64,000 nucleotides of DNA from Oscillatoria sp. FACHB-1407 (GCF_014697545.1 NZ_JACJSA010000014.1:124001-188000); one strand, 5' to 3'. Shown: positions 16,233 to 26,137, counted from the first letter of the stretch. Numbers and translations are program-made. The notes: generated by a model not told the origin, from the sequence alone.

Positions 16233-17105
16233 TCAGTGTGCTCGGTAGGCTTTGGGGGTTAGTCCAGTGATATGCCGAAATTGTCTGGTGAAGTGGCTAT
16301 GGCTGTCGAAGCCACAAGCCAGAGCGATTTCAACCAGGGATTGATTGGTGTTCTTCAATAACTGTTTTGCCCGCTCAACTCGTTGCTGAAGCAAATATTG
16401 GTGAGGAGACAGCCCCATGGATCGCTTGAATAAACGGCTGAAATGGGATTGACTCACTCCTGCTAACTGAGCCAGATCTGCAAGTTTAATGTCTTGATCT
16501 AACGCCTCGTTTATATAGTGTGTGACTTGAAGGAGTTTGCGATCGCCCAATCCCCCGTCGTACTGAGTGATATGGGGTTGTGTTGTAGAATAATCTCGAA
16601 GTAAATTCACTACCAAGGCATTGGTTAACGACTCAACATAAAGCCGTCCCATGCGTCCGTCTTGATGCAATTCGGCTTGCAATAACCGCAACAGTTGCTC
16701 CAATTGAGGATTGCGAGACTGAAAGGTTGGCACTACTTCCACGCGATCGAGATTGAGTTCGAGTGCCTCTTCGACCACCTGTTGGAGAAACCTTGAGGGA
16801 ATTTGTGCATACAAGTAGTGGTCATCCCCTTCAGCTTGGTAGCCACTGGGAATACCAGATGGGGTAATGCAAAGATCGCCCTGGTGATACAACCCGATAT
16901 GGTGGCGATCGCCAATCTGCTGGTAAATGCGATGGGGTTGAGTCGAGAGGCTTAATACAATCACGAGGTCGGCTTCTGCTGCCAACGTCGTGCCCCCAGA
17001 GGGTTGACGATATTCCTCCAGCAGAATCGTTTCCCAATCTAAATTTAGGCTGGAGAAGATTGGTGACTCTGAATTTTGGGCGTTTGAAGATTGCGAGACA
17101 GCCAT
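16233..17105 (-). CDS. AraC-family transcriptional regulator
   Basis: About 290 residues from ATG 17105 (AAGGAG lies 11 nt upstream; a TTG at 17126 is the alternative). Two AraC helix-turn-helices at the C-terminus: IKLADLAQLAGVSQSHFSRL, and QSLVEIALACGFDSHSHFTR, closing FRHITGLTPKAYRAH. N-terminal half is a cupin-like sensor. It is divergent from the MATE pump at 17246, with about 140 bp between, and is probably its regulator. A paralogue with similar body lies at 11750. Confidence 0.9.
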   Translation of the reverse strand: MAVSQSSNAQNSESPIFSSLNLDWETILLEEYRQPSGGTTLAAEADLVIVLSLSTQPHRIYQQIGDRHHIGLYHQGDLCITPSGIPSGYQAEGDDHYLYAQIPSRFLQQVVEEALELNLDRVEVVPTFQSRNPQLEQLLRLLQAELHQDGRMGRLYVESLTNALVVNLLRDYSTTQPHITQYDGGLGDRKLLQVTHYINEALDQDIKLADLAQLAGVSQSHFSRLFKRSMGLSPHQYLLQQRVERAKQLLKNTNQSLVEIALACGFDSHSHFTRQFRHITGLTPKAYRAH

Positions 17106-17245
17106 CGGCGCGATCGCTCCTTGCAAAACTGGAAGCAGGATTTTGAAACTCTAATAGGATTTTGATAGTTCAAATCTAATAGCTTCTTTAATCTGTGATT
17201 GTAACCGAATAAATTACAGATTGTAACGTCAGAGGTGTTTCAGGC

Positions 17246-18631
17246 ATGACGACCCTAAACGCTTACCAATTGAATATTCGCGCAGAATTCGAGGCATTTC
17301 TGCAACTGGCTATTCCTCTAGCCAGTGCTCAAGTTGCCCAGCTTGCAACGGGGTTTGTTGATACGGTGATGATGGGTCACTTAGGGCGAGAAACCTTAGC
17401 TGCCGGAGCATTAGCCTCTATCACCTTTTTTTCCATCGTGGTGACAACCAGTGGAGTGGTGATGGGCATCAGCCCACTGGTGGCAGAAGCATTTGGAGCA
17501 GGCAATAAAACTCGGATTGAGCAAGTCACCCGGCAAGGATTATGGCTATCGCTATTATTGGCAATTCCAATCATGATCGCGATCGCCCATTTAGACAGAG
17601 TGATGCTTCAACTGGGGCAATCACCCGCCATGGTGGAGTTGGCAAAAGAGTATCTCAACATCATGTTGTGGGGTTTATTTCCCGCGTTGGGCTTTGCCAT
17701 GTTGCGAGGGGTCGTCTCCGCATTGTCTCAAGCTCGCCCCATCTTCATGATTGTGATCGCCGGGACGGGTTTTAACGTCGTGGGCAATTATGTGTTTGGG
17801 TTTGGCAAATTTGGATTTCCCCGTTTAGAGTTGGCAGGGTTGGCTTTAGCGAGTGTTTTAACGTTATGGGGAATGTTTGGGGCACTCGTTGTCTACCTCT
17901 TTACCCATAAGCAATTCAAAACCTATCAATTCTCCTATCGTTTACATCAACTCAAGCCCCAAGTGTTGTGGGAATTAGTCAAATTAGGAACGCCAATCGG
18001 TGTATTCTCTGCCCTGGAAATCGGCGTGTATACGGCTGTTAGCTACTTGATGGGAGCGTGGGGAACAGATGGGTTAGCTGCGCATCAAATCGTATTTCAA
18101 ACCATGAATCTGATCTTTATGGTGCCTCTGGGAATGTCATTTGCGGCAACGGCTCGAATTGGTCAATGGTTTGGACAACAAAATCTAGCAGGAATACGAC
18201 AAGCTGGTTTTGTCAGTCTCGCTGTTGGAACAGCATGGACAATACTGGTGGCGATCGCCTTCCTGGTATTTCCTCAGCACATCATTGGGCTGTATATCGA
18301 TATTAATGCTCCAGAAAATGCCGCTATTGTAGCTCTAGCCACTGCGATGATGCGAGTTGGAGCGATCGCCCATTTATTTGATGGGATACAAAAGATTGCC
18401 TATGGTGCATTACAAGGGTTACAAGATACCCGTGTGCCAATGGTACTCAGTTTTGTATTCTACTGGTGTATTGGCTTAACCAGTGGCTATTGGTTGGGGT
18501 TTGGATGGAATTTGGGTGGCGTAGGTTTGTGGTTGGGTTTAACCCTTGCAGTGGCGATCGCCGCCTTAATTTTTGTTTGGCGTTTTCAAACGCTAACCTC
18601 AAACGAAGCTCGCATCAAACTATTTAGTTAG
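17246..18631 (+). CDS. MATE-family efflux transporter
   Basis: 461 residues with about 12 membrane helices. It opens with FEAFLQLAIPLASAQVAQLA and GFVDTVMMGHLG, the family's first helix region, and repeats the motif in the second half (GTPIGVFSALEIGVYTAVSY). Subgroup with NorM-like pumps: drug/Na+ or H+ antiport across the plasma membrane. It is 76% or so alike by eye to the second MATE at 49579, so the two are paralogues, each with a different regulator type. Likely inducible through the divergent AraC. Confidence 0.92.
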   Translation: MTTLNAYQLNIRAEFEAFLQLAIPLASAQVAQLATGFVDTVMMGHLGRETLAAGALASITFFSIVVTTSGVVMGISPLVAEAFGAGNKTRIEQVTRQGLWLSLLLAIPIMIAIAHLDRVMLQLGQSPAMVELAKEYLNIMLWGLFPALGFAMLRGVVSALSQARPIFMIVIAGTGFNVVGNYVFGFGKFGFPRLELAGLALASVLTLWGMFGALVVYLFTHKQFKTYQFSYRLHQLKPQVLWELVKLGTPIGVFSALEIGVYTAVSYLMGAWGTDGLAAHQIVFQTMNLIFMVPLGMSFAATARIGQWFGQQNLAGIRQAGFVSLAVGTAWTILVAIAFLVFPQHIIGLYIDINAPENAAIVALATAMMRVGAIAHLFDGIQKIAYGALQGLQDTRVPMVLSFVFYWCIGLTSGYWLGFGWNLGGVGLWLGLTLAVAIAALIFVWRFQTLTSNEARIKLFS

Positions 18632-18681
18632 CAGCACTCTTAACGGCATGAATCAATCTAACGCACAAGGAAGTTTCTGCA

Positions 18682-18918
18682 ATGCTACAGACCGTTAAGA
18701 AGCAACTCTCTCAAACCACCCCAGTAAAACAAAAGGAATCAAGCAATAATTTACCTGCGCTTGTCAGTTGGTTATTTCTGATTGGTTCATTGATCTTTCA
18801 AATGGATGCCATGCTTGAGCTTACTGAAGGAATTTCAATACACGCAATTCTACACATGTCAGCTAGTTCTTTATTCACTATTGGATCAATTCTCTTTGTC
18901 GTCCATGACACTCGATGA
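18682..18918 (+). CDS. Small two-helix membrane protein (YrhK-like)
   Basis: 78 residues, 50 bp after the MATE gene, with AAGGAAG 9 nt before ATG. A polar N-terminus (LSQTTPVKQKESSNN) precedes two hydrophobic helices, LVSWLFLIGSLIFQMDAMLE and a second ending SSLFTIGSILFVVHD. The paired GS-x-LF pattern recalls the YrhK domain. Likely co-transcribed with the pump; possible accessory subunit, but no function is established. Confidence 0.65.
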   Translation: MLQTVKKQLSQTTPVKQKESSNNLPALVSWLFLIGSLIFQMDAMLELTEGISIHAILHMSASSLFTIGSILFVVHDTR

Positions 18919-18942
18919 ATGAGATTGGCGACTAAAACATAG

Positions 18943-18979
18943 CTCACCTTGTTGCGATGAAAAGATCAATCAAGGTGAG
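18943..18979 (+). terminator. Hairpin after MATE/YrhK-like genes
   Basis: Stem CTCACCTTG / CAAGGTGAG with a 19-nt loop, 25 bp after the stop and followed by a T-rich but interrupted stretch (TTTGTAGTT). A plausible though imperfect intrinsic terminator. Confidence 0.45.
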
Positions 18980-19000
18980 TTTGTAGTTACTTTGAAGTGA

Positions 19001-19068
19001 TATAGCAATCCAAATGGGTTGAGAGAGGCGCACCCCGCTCATCTCACAACTGATTTAGGACGGTTATA
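19001..19068. repeat. TATAGC-type hairpin repeat, copy B
   Basis: Begins TATAGCAATCCAAATGGGTT and ends CAACTGATTTAGGACGGTTATA, the same terminal sequences as the element at 12786 in the opposite order, with a diverged centre. The rest of the 282-bp gap before the hydrolase holds nothing recognisable. Confidence 0.65.
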
Positions 19069-19200
19069 GAAGTAGCTGATTGGAGTATCAGCATCAAGAT
19101 GGGGACGTGCTACATAGCTGCTCTGTATTAAATATTACGTCGATAACTTCTTTCAACATTTTGATGAACTATAACTGAATTAGGAGAGGAGCGGACGACG

Positions 19201-20868
19201 TTGTTTGTCTGTAGGTATCTCATGGGCTACGCCAACTTCCCGCCCAATCCTCCCTATTCCAATTTTCGAGACGCTGCCTTGAGGCATCTGAGAACGGTGC
19301 TTGCAAGAATATTTCGGCGATCGCAAGGGTTTCTAAACTCGAAGAGACTGCCCTATACAGCCAATAAAGTGTGTCAGACCTATTTTGGTCAGGCTAATCC
19401 AACGCACCTGGCGGGTTGTCGCCGTGTTTTGCGATCGCGTCTAACTCTCAATCCCAACCAGTTGCAGCATTTTTTGCAGACGGGGGTAGGAACCTGTATG
19501 TTGCGATGGTTAGAGCCATTTTTTCAGGTGTCTGATGAAATTGCCCTTCAAGACCTGATTTTGCAAGTTGCAGCAGATCCAGAGGGTTTGTCATTACTTA
19601 GCTTTTTGCAGTGTAATCCTGATTTGTTTCGGGTTAATCTCGATCATTTGCTGTTGACAGCAAATCGGGTCAGTTCACTGTTGCAAGCGACGGATAAGGC
19701 GATCGCAGCGATTAAAAACTTGTCTACAGCGGAAACCCTCATGGCTGGAGAGACAGATTTTTCAGATTGGGCTGATTTTCAACAACCTGGACCTTTTGAG
19801 GTGAAGCAATTCCAATTGGTAGTAGAGCGTGGTCAGCAGGAAGATCTGTCTGTCTTTTGCTACTATCCCCAGGGTTGTCTCCATGGCAGCATTCCTGTTG
19901 TGATCCAATCTCACGGATTAGCTTCTAGCCCTGAAGATTTAGCAGAGTATGCTCTGCACCTGGCTTCCTATGGTTATTTTGTAGCAGCACCCCAACACAA
20001 GGGAAGTGATATTGACCATGCGCGAGAGATGTTGGCAGGGCGATCGCCCCATGTTTTTGCCCCATCGGACTTTGTTCATCGCCCCCAGGATGTGAGCATC
20101 CTGCTCGATGAGTTGGAGCGATGCAACCAAACCCAATTTGAGGGACGACTTAATCTTAAGGCAGTTGGGGTACTGGGCTACTCCTTTGGATCCTACACGG
20201 CGTTTGCGTTAGGGGGTGCGGAGATAGACTTTGAAAAGTTGGCAAGTGCTTGCGATCGAATCCAACATTTGAATACATCTCTACTGCTTCAATGTCAGGC
20301 ATTAGAGTTGCCGCGCTCGTCTTACAGTTTACGAGATCCACGAATTCAAGCCATTCTTGCTATGGAGCCATTGGGTAGTGAACTGTTTGGCTCACAAGGT
20401 ATTCGTCAAATTCAGGTTCCCGTTTTACTGATTGCTGGTAGCCATGATCTAGTAACACCACTGATTTGGGAGCAGGCACGTATTTTCCTATGGCTGACTT
20501 CACCACATCGTTATCTAGCAGTGATGCAGGGCAAATCGCACCTGCGAGATGCACAACGACTCGTTCAACAGTTGGACTTGCAGATTAGCCTATCGCCCCA
20601 ACAGCATCTATCATCGCCCTCCAACGAACCCCTGCCGTTTGACTCGTACATCAAAGCACTTAGCCTTACTTTCTTTAATCAGCATTTGCAACCGAGCATT
20701 GCGGATTTCCCGCTCAGTGCCGCTTATGCAGCGTCTCTAAACCGCTCCCCACATCATTTGTGGTTAATTAGCGATCGCTCCAGTCATCAACTTCACCAGG
20801 ATCTACAGCAGATTCATGATGAGTTGTTGGTGGAACGAGATTTTGGCATGACATCAAACCCTGTTTGA
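19201..20868 (+). CDS. Alpha/beta hydrolase with N-terminal DUF1400 domain
   Basis: 555 residues. Residues about 80-190 match the cyanobacterial DUF1400 domain (LTLNPNQLQHFLQTGVGTCM, then ALQDLILQVAADPEGLSLLS and FLQCNPDLFRVNL). Then an alpha/beta hydrolase: oxyanion segment VIQSHGLASSPEDLAEYALH, nucleophile elbow GVLGYSFGSYTAF (Ser in GxSxG), and an acidic/His end with LLIAGSHDLVTP and MQGKSHLRD. No signal peptide is evident in this start. AGGAGAGGAG 9 nt upstream supports the TTG start at 19201; ATG at 19222 is an alternative. Likely a lipase/esterase-like enzyme; substrate unknown. Confidence 0.88.
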   Translation: MFVCRYLMGYANFPPNPPYSNFRDAALRHLRTVLARIFRRSQGFLNSKRLPYTANKVCQTYFGQANPTHLAGCRRVLRSRLTLNPNQLQHFLQTGVGTCMLRWLEPFFQVSDEIALQDLILQVAADPEGLSLLSFLQCNPDLFRVNLDHLLLTANRVSSLLQATDKAIAAIKNLSTAETLMAGETDFSDWADFQQPGPFEVKQFQLVVERGQQEDLSVFCYYPQGCLHGSIPVVIQSHGLASSPEDLAEYALHLASYGYFVAAPQHKGSDIDHAREMLAGRSPHVFAPSDFVHRPQDVSILLDELERCNQTQFEGRLNLKAVGVLGYSFGSYTAFALGGAEIDFEKLASACDRIQHLNTSLLLQCQALELPRSSYSLRDPRIQAILAMEPLGSELFGSQGIRQIQVPVLLIAGSHDLVTPLIWEQARIFLWLTSPHRYLAVMQGKSHLRDAQRLVQQLDLQISLSPQQHLSSPSNEPLPFDSYIKALSLTFFNQHLQPSIADFPLSAAYAASLNRSPHHLWLISDRSSHQLHQDLQQIHDELLVERDFGMTSNPV

Positions 20869-20872
20869 CCGA

Positions 20873-20972
20873 TATAGCCGTAGCCACATGCGATGGGGCG
20901 AAGGCGAGTCAGAAAGCTCCCCCAGAATCAGGGTTTGAGCCATTAGCTTTGCCCTAAGCTTTCTGACCGAAG
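20873..20972. repeat. Structured dispersed repeat, copy 1
   Basis: A 100-bp element beginning TATAGCCGTAGCCAC with an 11-bp perfect stem GTCAGAAAGCT / AGCTTTCTGAC (20908-20967). A second copy lies at 47911 with the stem kept through paired changes. It starts right after the hydrolase stop, so it might also act as a transcript end. Confidence 0.65.
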
Positions 20973-21677
20973 TTATAATTCGCATTCCTAAGGAGGATCT
21001 CTTCTCAGGATGGGTAACATTCATTTCTGAGATGGGTGTTAGAAATTGTTTACAAATTTCTATTCAATTTGCTTCACCTTAAAAATGAGCTTTTTGTAAA
21101 GTTAAATAAACTATTCTAGAAGATCTAATGGTTTCTGAGAGTAGCATCTGCTTCTTAGGACAACATCTATTTCTTGTAGTATTTCTGACCCCAGTTTCTG
21201 AGAATTGTTTACAATCGGTATCAATTCACACAGTTTTTAAGTCATCGCGATATACTTACATTAGATACTGAATAGCGGTTTCTGCTGATTCAAAAAAGTC
21301 TTACTTTTTATCAGCAGAATACTTTCTTCTAAAGTCAATGTTTTAACTTTAGAAGTTAGTTAGTTGTAAAACTTTAGAATCTAATTTAGTTCTAAATGCT
21401 CCGCTAAAAACGTTTTAGTTTAAAGGTCTGAAGCAACAAAGTAGTGTGAATAGAGTGCTTGCAATATTTAGGCAGGCACTCTTTTAGATCAACTTACGAA
21501 TTGATTCCATCTTTGATTGTTACGAGAAAACCTGAATTAAATTAATCCCTCCTCTCTTTTGAATTGAATGGTTCTGACAGTTTTTCTGTCATTCGATTCT
21601 CGTGCCAATCAGGATCATAGTTTCTCAATTACTTGCTCTCCACAGTAGTGTGAAGCGCAATTTGCGTTTCTAAAAAC
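20973..21677. other. AT-rich leader region before the beta-oxidation genes, two strong hairpins
   Basis: About 700 bp without a gene. Hairpin 1 (21280-21319) has outer stem TTCTGCTGAT / ATCAGCAGAA and inner stem AAAAAGT / ACTTTTT. Hairpin 2 (21326-21355) has stem CTTCTAAAGT / ACTTTAGAAG. The word AATTGTTTACAA occurs twice (21044-21055, 21203-21214), once inside a larger palindrome. These could be operators, a long 5' leader or a small RNA; I cannot decide from sequence. Confidence 0.5.
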
Positions 21678-23756
21678 ATGACTGATCCATTCACTCTCTA
21701 TCATGCTCCACCGGATGCAGGTGGCTTAAGCTTAGGGCATACTCTGCCTTCATTGCTGGATCAAGCGTGCGATCGCTATCCCAATGATCACGCCTTGAAT
21801 CAATGGCAAAAACGACGTTGGCAACCGATGTCTAACGCAGAATTCCGCAGGATCTCTGAAGAGTTTGCGTTGGGGCTGTTGTCTTTCAACTTGCAGAAGG
21901 GCGATCGCGTTGCCTTTGTGATGCATAGCGACCTGTTGTTTTGTGTTGCAGATATGGGCTGTCTGCTTGCAGGATTGGTAGATGTGCCGATTGATCTGAC
22001 CCAAACCATCGAGAACATCCTGATCATCCTGCAACATTCTGATGCAAAGGTTCTGGTCATTTCAAATATGGATTTGTTTTACCAGATTGCGCCGCATTTA
22101 CAGGAAGCCTCAGCCCTGCAAACGGTTCTTGTAGCGGATGTGCCGGAGGATTGGGAGCAGGTTCGCAAGAATCTGAACAATCATGCAGACCAACCCGGAA
22201 AAACCGCCCATGGACCTCTGGATGACGACTGTTTGCATGAACCTCAGATTTTGAATGCTGCGCCATTGGAACCTGTCGGTTCAGTAGAAGGGTTGTTAAC
22301 CAGATCACAACTCTGGTCACTGGATGAGGTGCGCGAATGGGGACGCAAGCTCTGGTCTGAGGAGCAGTTGCAGGCATTGAGAGCCGCGATCGCCCCCACA
22401 GATTTGGCCACTATCCTCTACATTGCCAGTGAAACGAAGCGTCCACGCGGAGTGATGTTGAGCCATGAGAATATTTCAGCCGATATTTTGTCAGCCTTCA
22501 GTGCTTTTCCCCATCTGGAGTTTGGTGAGAAGGAAGTTGCTCTTTTGTTTCTGCCACTGACCCATATCTTCGCCAGAGCCTTTTTCTATGGACATTTGGC
22601 CTATGGGCACAGTATCTATTTTTCAGATCCAAACCATGTCGTCAAACATCTTAAAACAGTCAACCCAACGATTTTGATCACCGTGCCACGCTTAATCGAG
22701 AAAATTTACGAGCGCATCCTGGAGCAAGGGAAACGGCTACAAAAATTTGATCGAGCGGTTTTTGCCTGGGCACTGAAAGTCGCGCAACGGTATGAGCTAG
22801 GGGAACCCCATAAACGGCTCTATGGATTGCAATTGAAGGTAGCGGATCGGTTGGTGTTTGCAAAGTGGCGGGCTGTATTTGGCGATCGCATGAAAGCCCT
22901 GATCTGTGGTGGAGCGGCGTTACGTCCCGATCTCACCAACTTGTTTTCAGCCGCCGGGATTCCACTGTTGCAAGGGTATGGTTTGACCGAAACCAGTGCA
23001 GTGCTGTGTTACAACCGGGGCAACCATAACCGAGCGGGAACGGTCGGAGTCCCGATTCCAGGAGTGGAGTTGGCGATCGCTCCGGATCGCGAAATCCTGA
23101 TCCGGGGGCCATTTGTGATGCAGGGCTATTACCGGGATGCGGAAGCAACGCAACGGGCGATCGATGCCGAGGGATGGTTGCATACCGGAGATTTAGGAGA
23201 CATCACAGCTGATGGTTTTCTTCGCATTACTGGAGTAAAAAAATCGCTATTTAAGTTGTCCACAGGTAAATATGTTTCAGCTTTGCCGTTAGAGCAGGAA
23301 TTGAATCAGTCGCCTTTAGTCGATCATGCCGTTGTGGTTGGCGCAAATCACAAGTTTTGTGGTTTGCTGATCTTTCCAAATCTGGACTGGGTGGGTCAGG
23401 AATTGGAGCTGTTAGGCGTTGATTTCTCTCAGTTAACGAGCTTACAACATCCCTGTCTATTAGCCCGCTATCAAATGTTAATTGACACTGCCAATTGTCA
23501 TTTGCCGTACTGGTCAACTGTACGCAAATTTAAGTTAATTCCAGTAAAGCTAACGGTTGAAAATGAGTTTCTCAACGCTAACGGAACACTCAATCGAGTT
23601 CAAGTTTTGGACACCTTTGCGAGTGAGATTGCTGCATTCTACAGCAATGAATTAAACTTTCCATCGACTGTTGGAGAATCGGATCAAAGTGTGATTTGTC
23701 CACCAATCGGGGTAGCCTCCTGCCCCGCCTATGCCCAGTCTTTAACCCATTCCTAA
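21678..23756 (+). CDS. Long-chain acyl-CoA synthetase-like AMP-forming ligase
   Basis: 692 residues of the ANL superfamily: ATP activation of fatty acids to acyl-AMP then acyl-CoA. Motifs: FGDRMKALICGGAALRPDL, LLQGYGLTETSAVLCYN (A5), GWLHTGDLGDI (A7) and GVKKSLFKLSTGKYVSALPL (A8/hinge). The A3 phosphate loop, normally YTSGTTGxPKG, reads YIASETKRPRG: the glycines and Lys are lost, which may weaken ATP binding or indicate another role. It heads a rightward gene set for fatty-acid beta-oxidation, 38 bp before the FadN-type gene, so it probably feeds that pathway. Confidence 0.88.
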   Translation: MTDPFTLYHAPPDAGGLSLGHTLPSLLDQACDRYPNDHALNQWQKRRWQPMSNAEFRRISEEFALGLLSFNLQKGDRVAFVMHSDLLFCVADMGCLLAGLVDVPIDLTQTIENILIILQHSDAKVLVISNMDLFYQIAPHLQEASALQTVLVADVPEDWEQVRKNLNNHADQPGKTAHGPLDDDCLHEPQILNAAPLEPVGSVEGLLTRSQLWSLDEVREWGRKLWSEEQLQALRAAIAPTDLATILYIASETKRPRGVMLSHENISADILSAFSAFPHLEFGEKEVALLFLPLTHIFARAFFYGHLAYGHSIYFSDPNHVVKHLKTVNPTILITVPRLIEKIYERILEQGKRLQKFDRAVFAWALKVAQRYELGEPHKRLYGLQLKVADRLVFAKWRAVFGDRMKALICGGAALRPDLTNLFSAAGIPLLQGYGLTETSAVLCYNRGNHNRAGTVGVPIPGVELAIAPDREILIRGPFVMQGYYRDAEATQRAIDAEGWLHTGDLGDITADGFLRITGVKKSLFKLSTGKYVSALPLEQELNQSPLVDHAVVVGANHKFCGLLIFPNLDWVGQELELLGVDFSQLTSLQHPCLLARYQMLIDTANCHLPYWSTVRKFKLIPVKLTVENEFLNANGTLNRVQVLDTFASEIAAFYSNELNFPSTVGESDQSVICPPIGVASCPAYAQSLTHS

Positions 23757-23794
23757 CCGCATCATCAATCGCTGCATTAAGTTGAGAGGAAAAA

Positions 23795-26122
23795 ATGATG
23801 TTTAAACCATTTCAAACAGCTGCTGTATTGGGTGCGGGGGTGATGGGAACCCAGATCGCCGCACACCTGGCAAACGCAGGGTTGACCGTTCATTTGCTAG
23901 AGCTTCCAGCCCAATCGGGCGATCGCAACGCTCTCGTTGAAGGGGCTTTCAAAAAAGCATTGAAGCAATCTCCCCCGATTTTCTACACCGAACAAACGGC
24001 TCAGCGAGTGATTCTGGGCAATTACGAAGACCATTTCGATCGCCTGTCTAATGTGGATTGGGTGATTGAAGTTGTCGTGGAAAATTTAGCCGTTAAACAG
24101 CAGTTGATGGAGCGAGTCGAAAAGACCGTTCGCCCCGATACGATTATCTCCAGCAACACCAGTGGGTTGTCGATTGGGGCGATCGCCCAACATCGCTCTA
24201 AGTCCTTCCGCAAGCGATTTCTGGGGACTCACTTCTTCAACCCACCCCGCTATCTCAAGTTGTTAGAACTGATTCCCACCGCAGACACCGATCCACACGT
24301 GTTGGCACGACTGCAATGGTTCGGACGAATGCATTTGGGCAAGGGAATTGTCATCGCCAAGGATACGCCCAACTTTATTGCCAATCGCATCGGCATCTTT
24401 GTCACCATGTTGGGGTTAAAAGCCCTGACAGAACAGGGCTACACCATTGAAGAGATTGATACCTTAACGGGAACGCTGGTGGGTCGTCCGAAATCGGGCA
24501 CATTCCGTACCGCCGATCTGGTGGGGTTGGATACGCTCACCTATGTATCGGATAATCTCTATCCCGCGATTCCACAGGATGAGCAGCGAGAGATGTTTCG
24601 CGTGCCAGAGTTGATGCGGAAACTGATGGAGACTGGCTCATTGGGCGCAAAAGCCGGACAGGGATTTTACAAAAAAGTAAAGGGTGAAATTCATTCTGTC
24701 AATCTCAAAACCTTTGCCTATGAGCCTGCAAAACCCCAGAACTTGGGCAATCTGGACGCGATCGCCAAAACGTCTGACTTGGGCGATCGCCTGCGTAAGC
24801 TCTACCAGCAAAAAGACCGTGCCGGAGACTTTTTCCGACAAACGATGTTGGCAACGTTGGCTTACAGTGCCAATCGCATTCCTGAAATTGCCGACCATCC
24901 TGAAGATATTGATCAGGCGATGCGTTGGGGCTTTGGTTGGGAAATGGGTCCCTTTGAAATCTGGGATGCGTTGGGATTCAATACGGTTCTCGCGGATCTG
25001 CAAAAAGCTGGATTGACTGTCCCGGCATGGGTGGAATCGCTTCAGGGTAGTTTCTACACTCAGCAGAATACGGCAGTTACCAAAGCCACTGATGAGATTC
25101 ACTTGGCAGACATCAAGGCAAATCCCAAATCAATGCTCTGGCACAATGCTGAAGCTGTTCTATTAGATTTGGGCGATCGCGTTGCCCTGTTTGAGTTTCG
25201 TTCCAAAGCGAATACCCTCAGCCTGCAAGTGATTGACGGGCTCGGCGCAGCCCTCGACTGGTTGGAAACCCACGACTATCGCGGCATGGTGATTGGTAAC
25301 GAAGGCGAGAATTTCTGCGTGGGAATTAACCTGGCAGAAGTCGGCAAAATGGTGGAATGGGAAAAGCTGAATCCCTTTAACCGCAACCATCGTGCCCTCA
25401 ATGATCTGATTGTCAAATTTCAATCCTTGATGCAGCGGATTCACTATTTCCATAAGCCAATTGTGGCAGCAGTTCAAGGGCGCGTATTAGGCGGTGGCTG
25501 TGAATTGGTGATGGCGTGTCCTCATGTGGTCGCCAGTGCAGAAACCTACATTGGATTGGTGGAATTGGGCGTTGGGTTGATTCCGGCAGGGGGTGGCTTG
25601 ATGCGGATGACCCGGTGGGCAGCAAGTCGAGCCGCGACTGATACTCCCGGTGACATCTTGCCATTCCTCAAGCGAGTGTTTGAAACCATTGGCATGGCGA
25701 AAGTAGCGAATAGTGCTTATGAAGGGATGGCGTTGGGATTCTTGAACCCAATGACCAAAGTGGTGATCAATGGCGATCGCCGTCTCTACGCTGCCAAACA
25801 AGAAGTCCTGTGTTTGGATGAATTGGGTTACACTGCCCCAGCCCGGAATCCTATTCATGTGCTGGGACAACCTGCCCGTGCGGTGTTTGAACACATGGCA
25901 CACACCATGATGCAGGGGGGCTACATCAGTGAATACGATCGCACCCTGGCAAATCGGTTGGCGTATGTCCTGGCAGGAGGCGACCTGACATCTCCATCAC
26001 TAGTGGATGACGACTATCTACTGCGGTTAGAGCGAGAAAACTTTGTGCCGCTGGTGGATGAGCCAAAGACGAAAGAACGAATTTTGCACATGCTGACAAC
26101 CAAGAAGCCCTTGAGAAACTAA
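23795..26122 (+). CDS. fadN: Bifunctional 3-hydroxyacyl-CoA dehydrogenase / enoyl-CoA hydratase (FadN-type)
   Basis: 775 residues. N-terminal NAD-binding domain (TAAVLGAGVMGTQIAAHLAN; SNTSGLSIGAIAQ; FLGTHFFNPPRYLKLLELIP with the catalytic His), then C-terminal HAD domain (IANRIGIFVTMLGLKALTEQ). From about residue 450 a crotonase domain follows: GMVIGNEGENFCVGINLAEV, then KPIVAAVQGRVLGGGCELVM and VELGVGLIPAGGGLMRMT. This order, dehydrogenase first, is that of Bacillus FadN and not of E. coli FadB. It catalyses steps two and three of beta-oxidation. It lies between the ligase and the thiolase (15-bp gap), certainly in one operon with the latter. Uncommon in cyanobacteria. Confidence 0.93.
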   Translation: MMFKPFQTAAVLGAGVMGTQIAAHLANAGLTVHLLELPAQSGDRNALVEGAFKKALKQSPPIFYTEQTAQRVILGNYEDHFDRLSNVDWVIEVVVENLAVKQQLMERVEKTVRPDTIISSNTSGLSIGAIAQHRSKSFRKRFLGTHFFNPPRYLKLLELIPTADTDPHVLARLQWFGRMHLGKGIVIAKDTPNFIANRIGIFVTMLGLKALTEQGYTIEEIDTLTGTLVGRPKSGTFRTADLVGLDTLTYVSDNLYPAIPQDEQREMFRVPELMRKLMETGSLGAKAGQGFYKKVKGEIHSVNLKTFAYEPAKPQNLGNLDAIAKTSDLGDRLRKLYQQKDRAGDFFRQTMLATLAYSANRIPEIADHPEDIDQAMRWGFGWEMGPFEIWDALGFNTVLADLQKAGLTVPAWVESLQGSFYTQQNTAVTKATDEIHLADIKANPKSMLWHNAEAVLLDLGDRVALFEFRSKANTLSLQVIDGLGAALDWLETHDYRGMVIGNEGENFCVGINLAEVGKMVEWEKLNPFNRNHRALNDLIVKFQSLMQRIHYFHKPIVAAVQGRVLGGGCELVMACPHVVASAETYIGLVELGVGLIPAGGGLMRMTRWAASRAATDTPGDILPFLKRVFETIGMAKVANSAYEGMALGFLNPMTKVVINGDRRLYAAKQEVLCLDELGYTAPARNPIHVLGQPARAVFEHMAHTMMQGGYISEYDRTLANRLAYVLAGGDLTSPSLVDDDYLLRLERENFVPLVDEPKTKERILHMLTTKKPLRN

Positions 26123-26137
26123 ACAAGGAACTGAACC

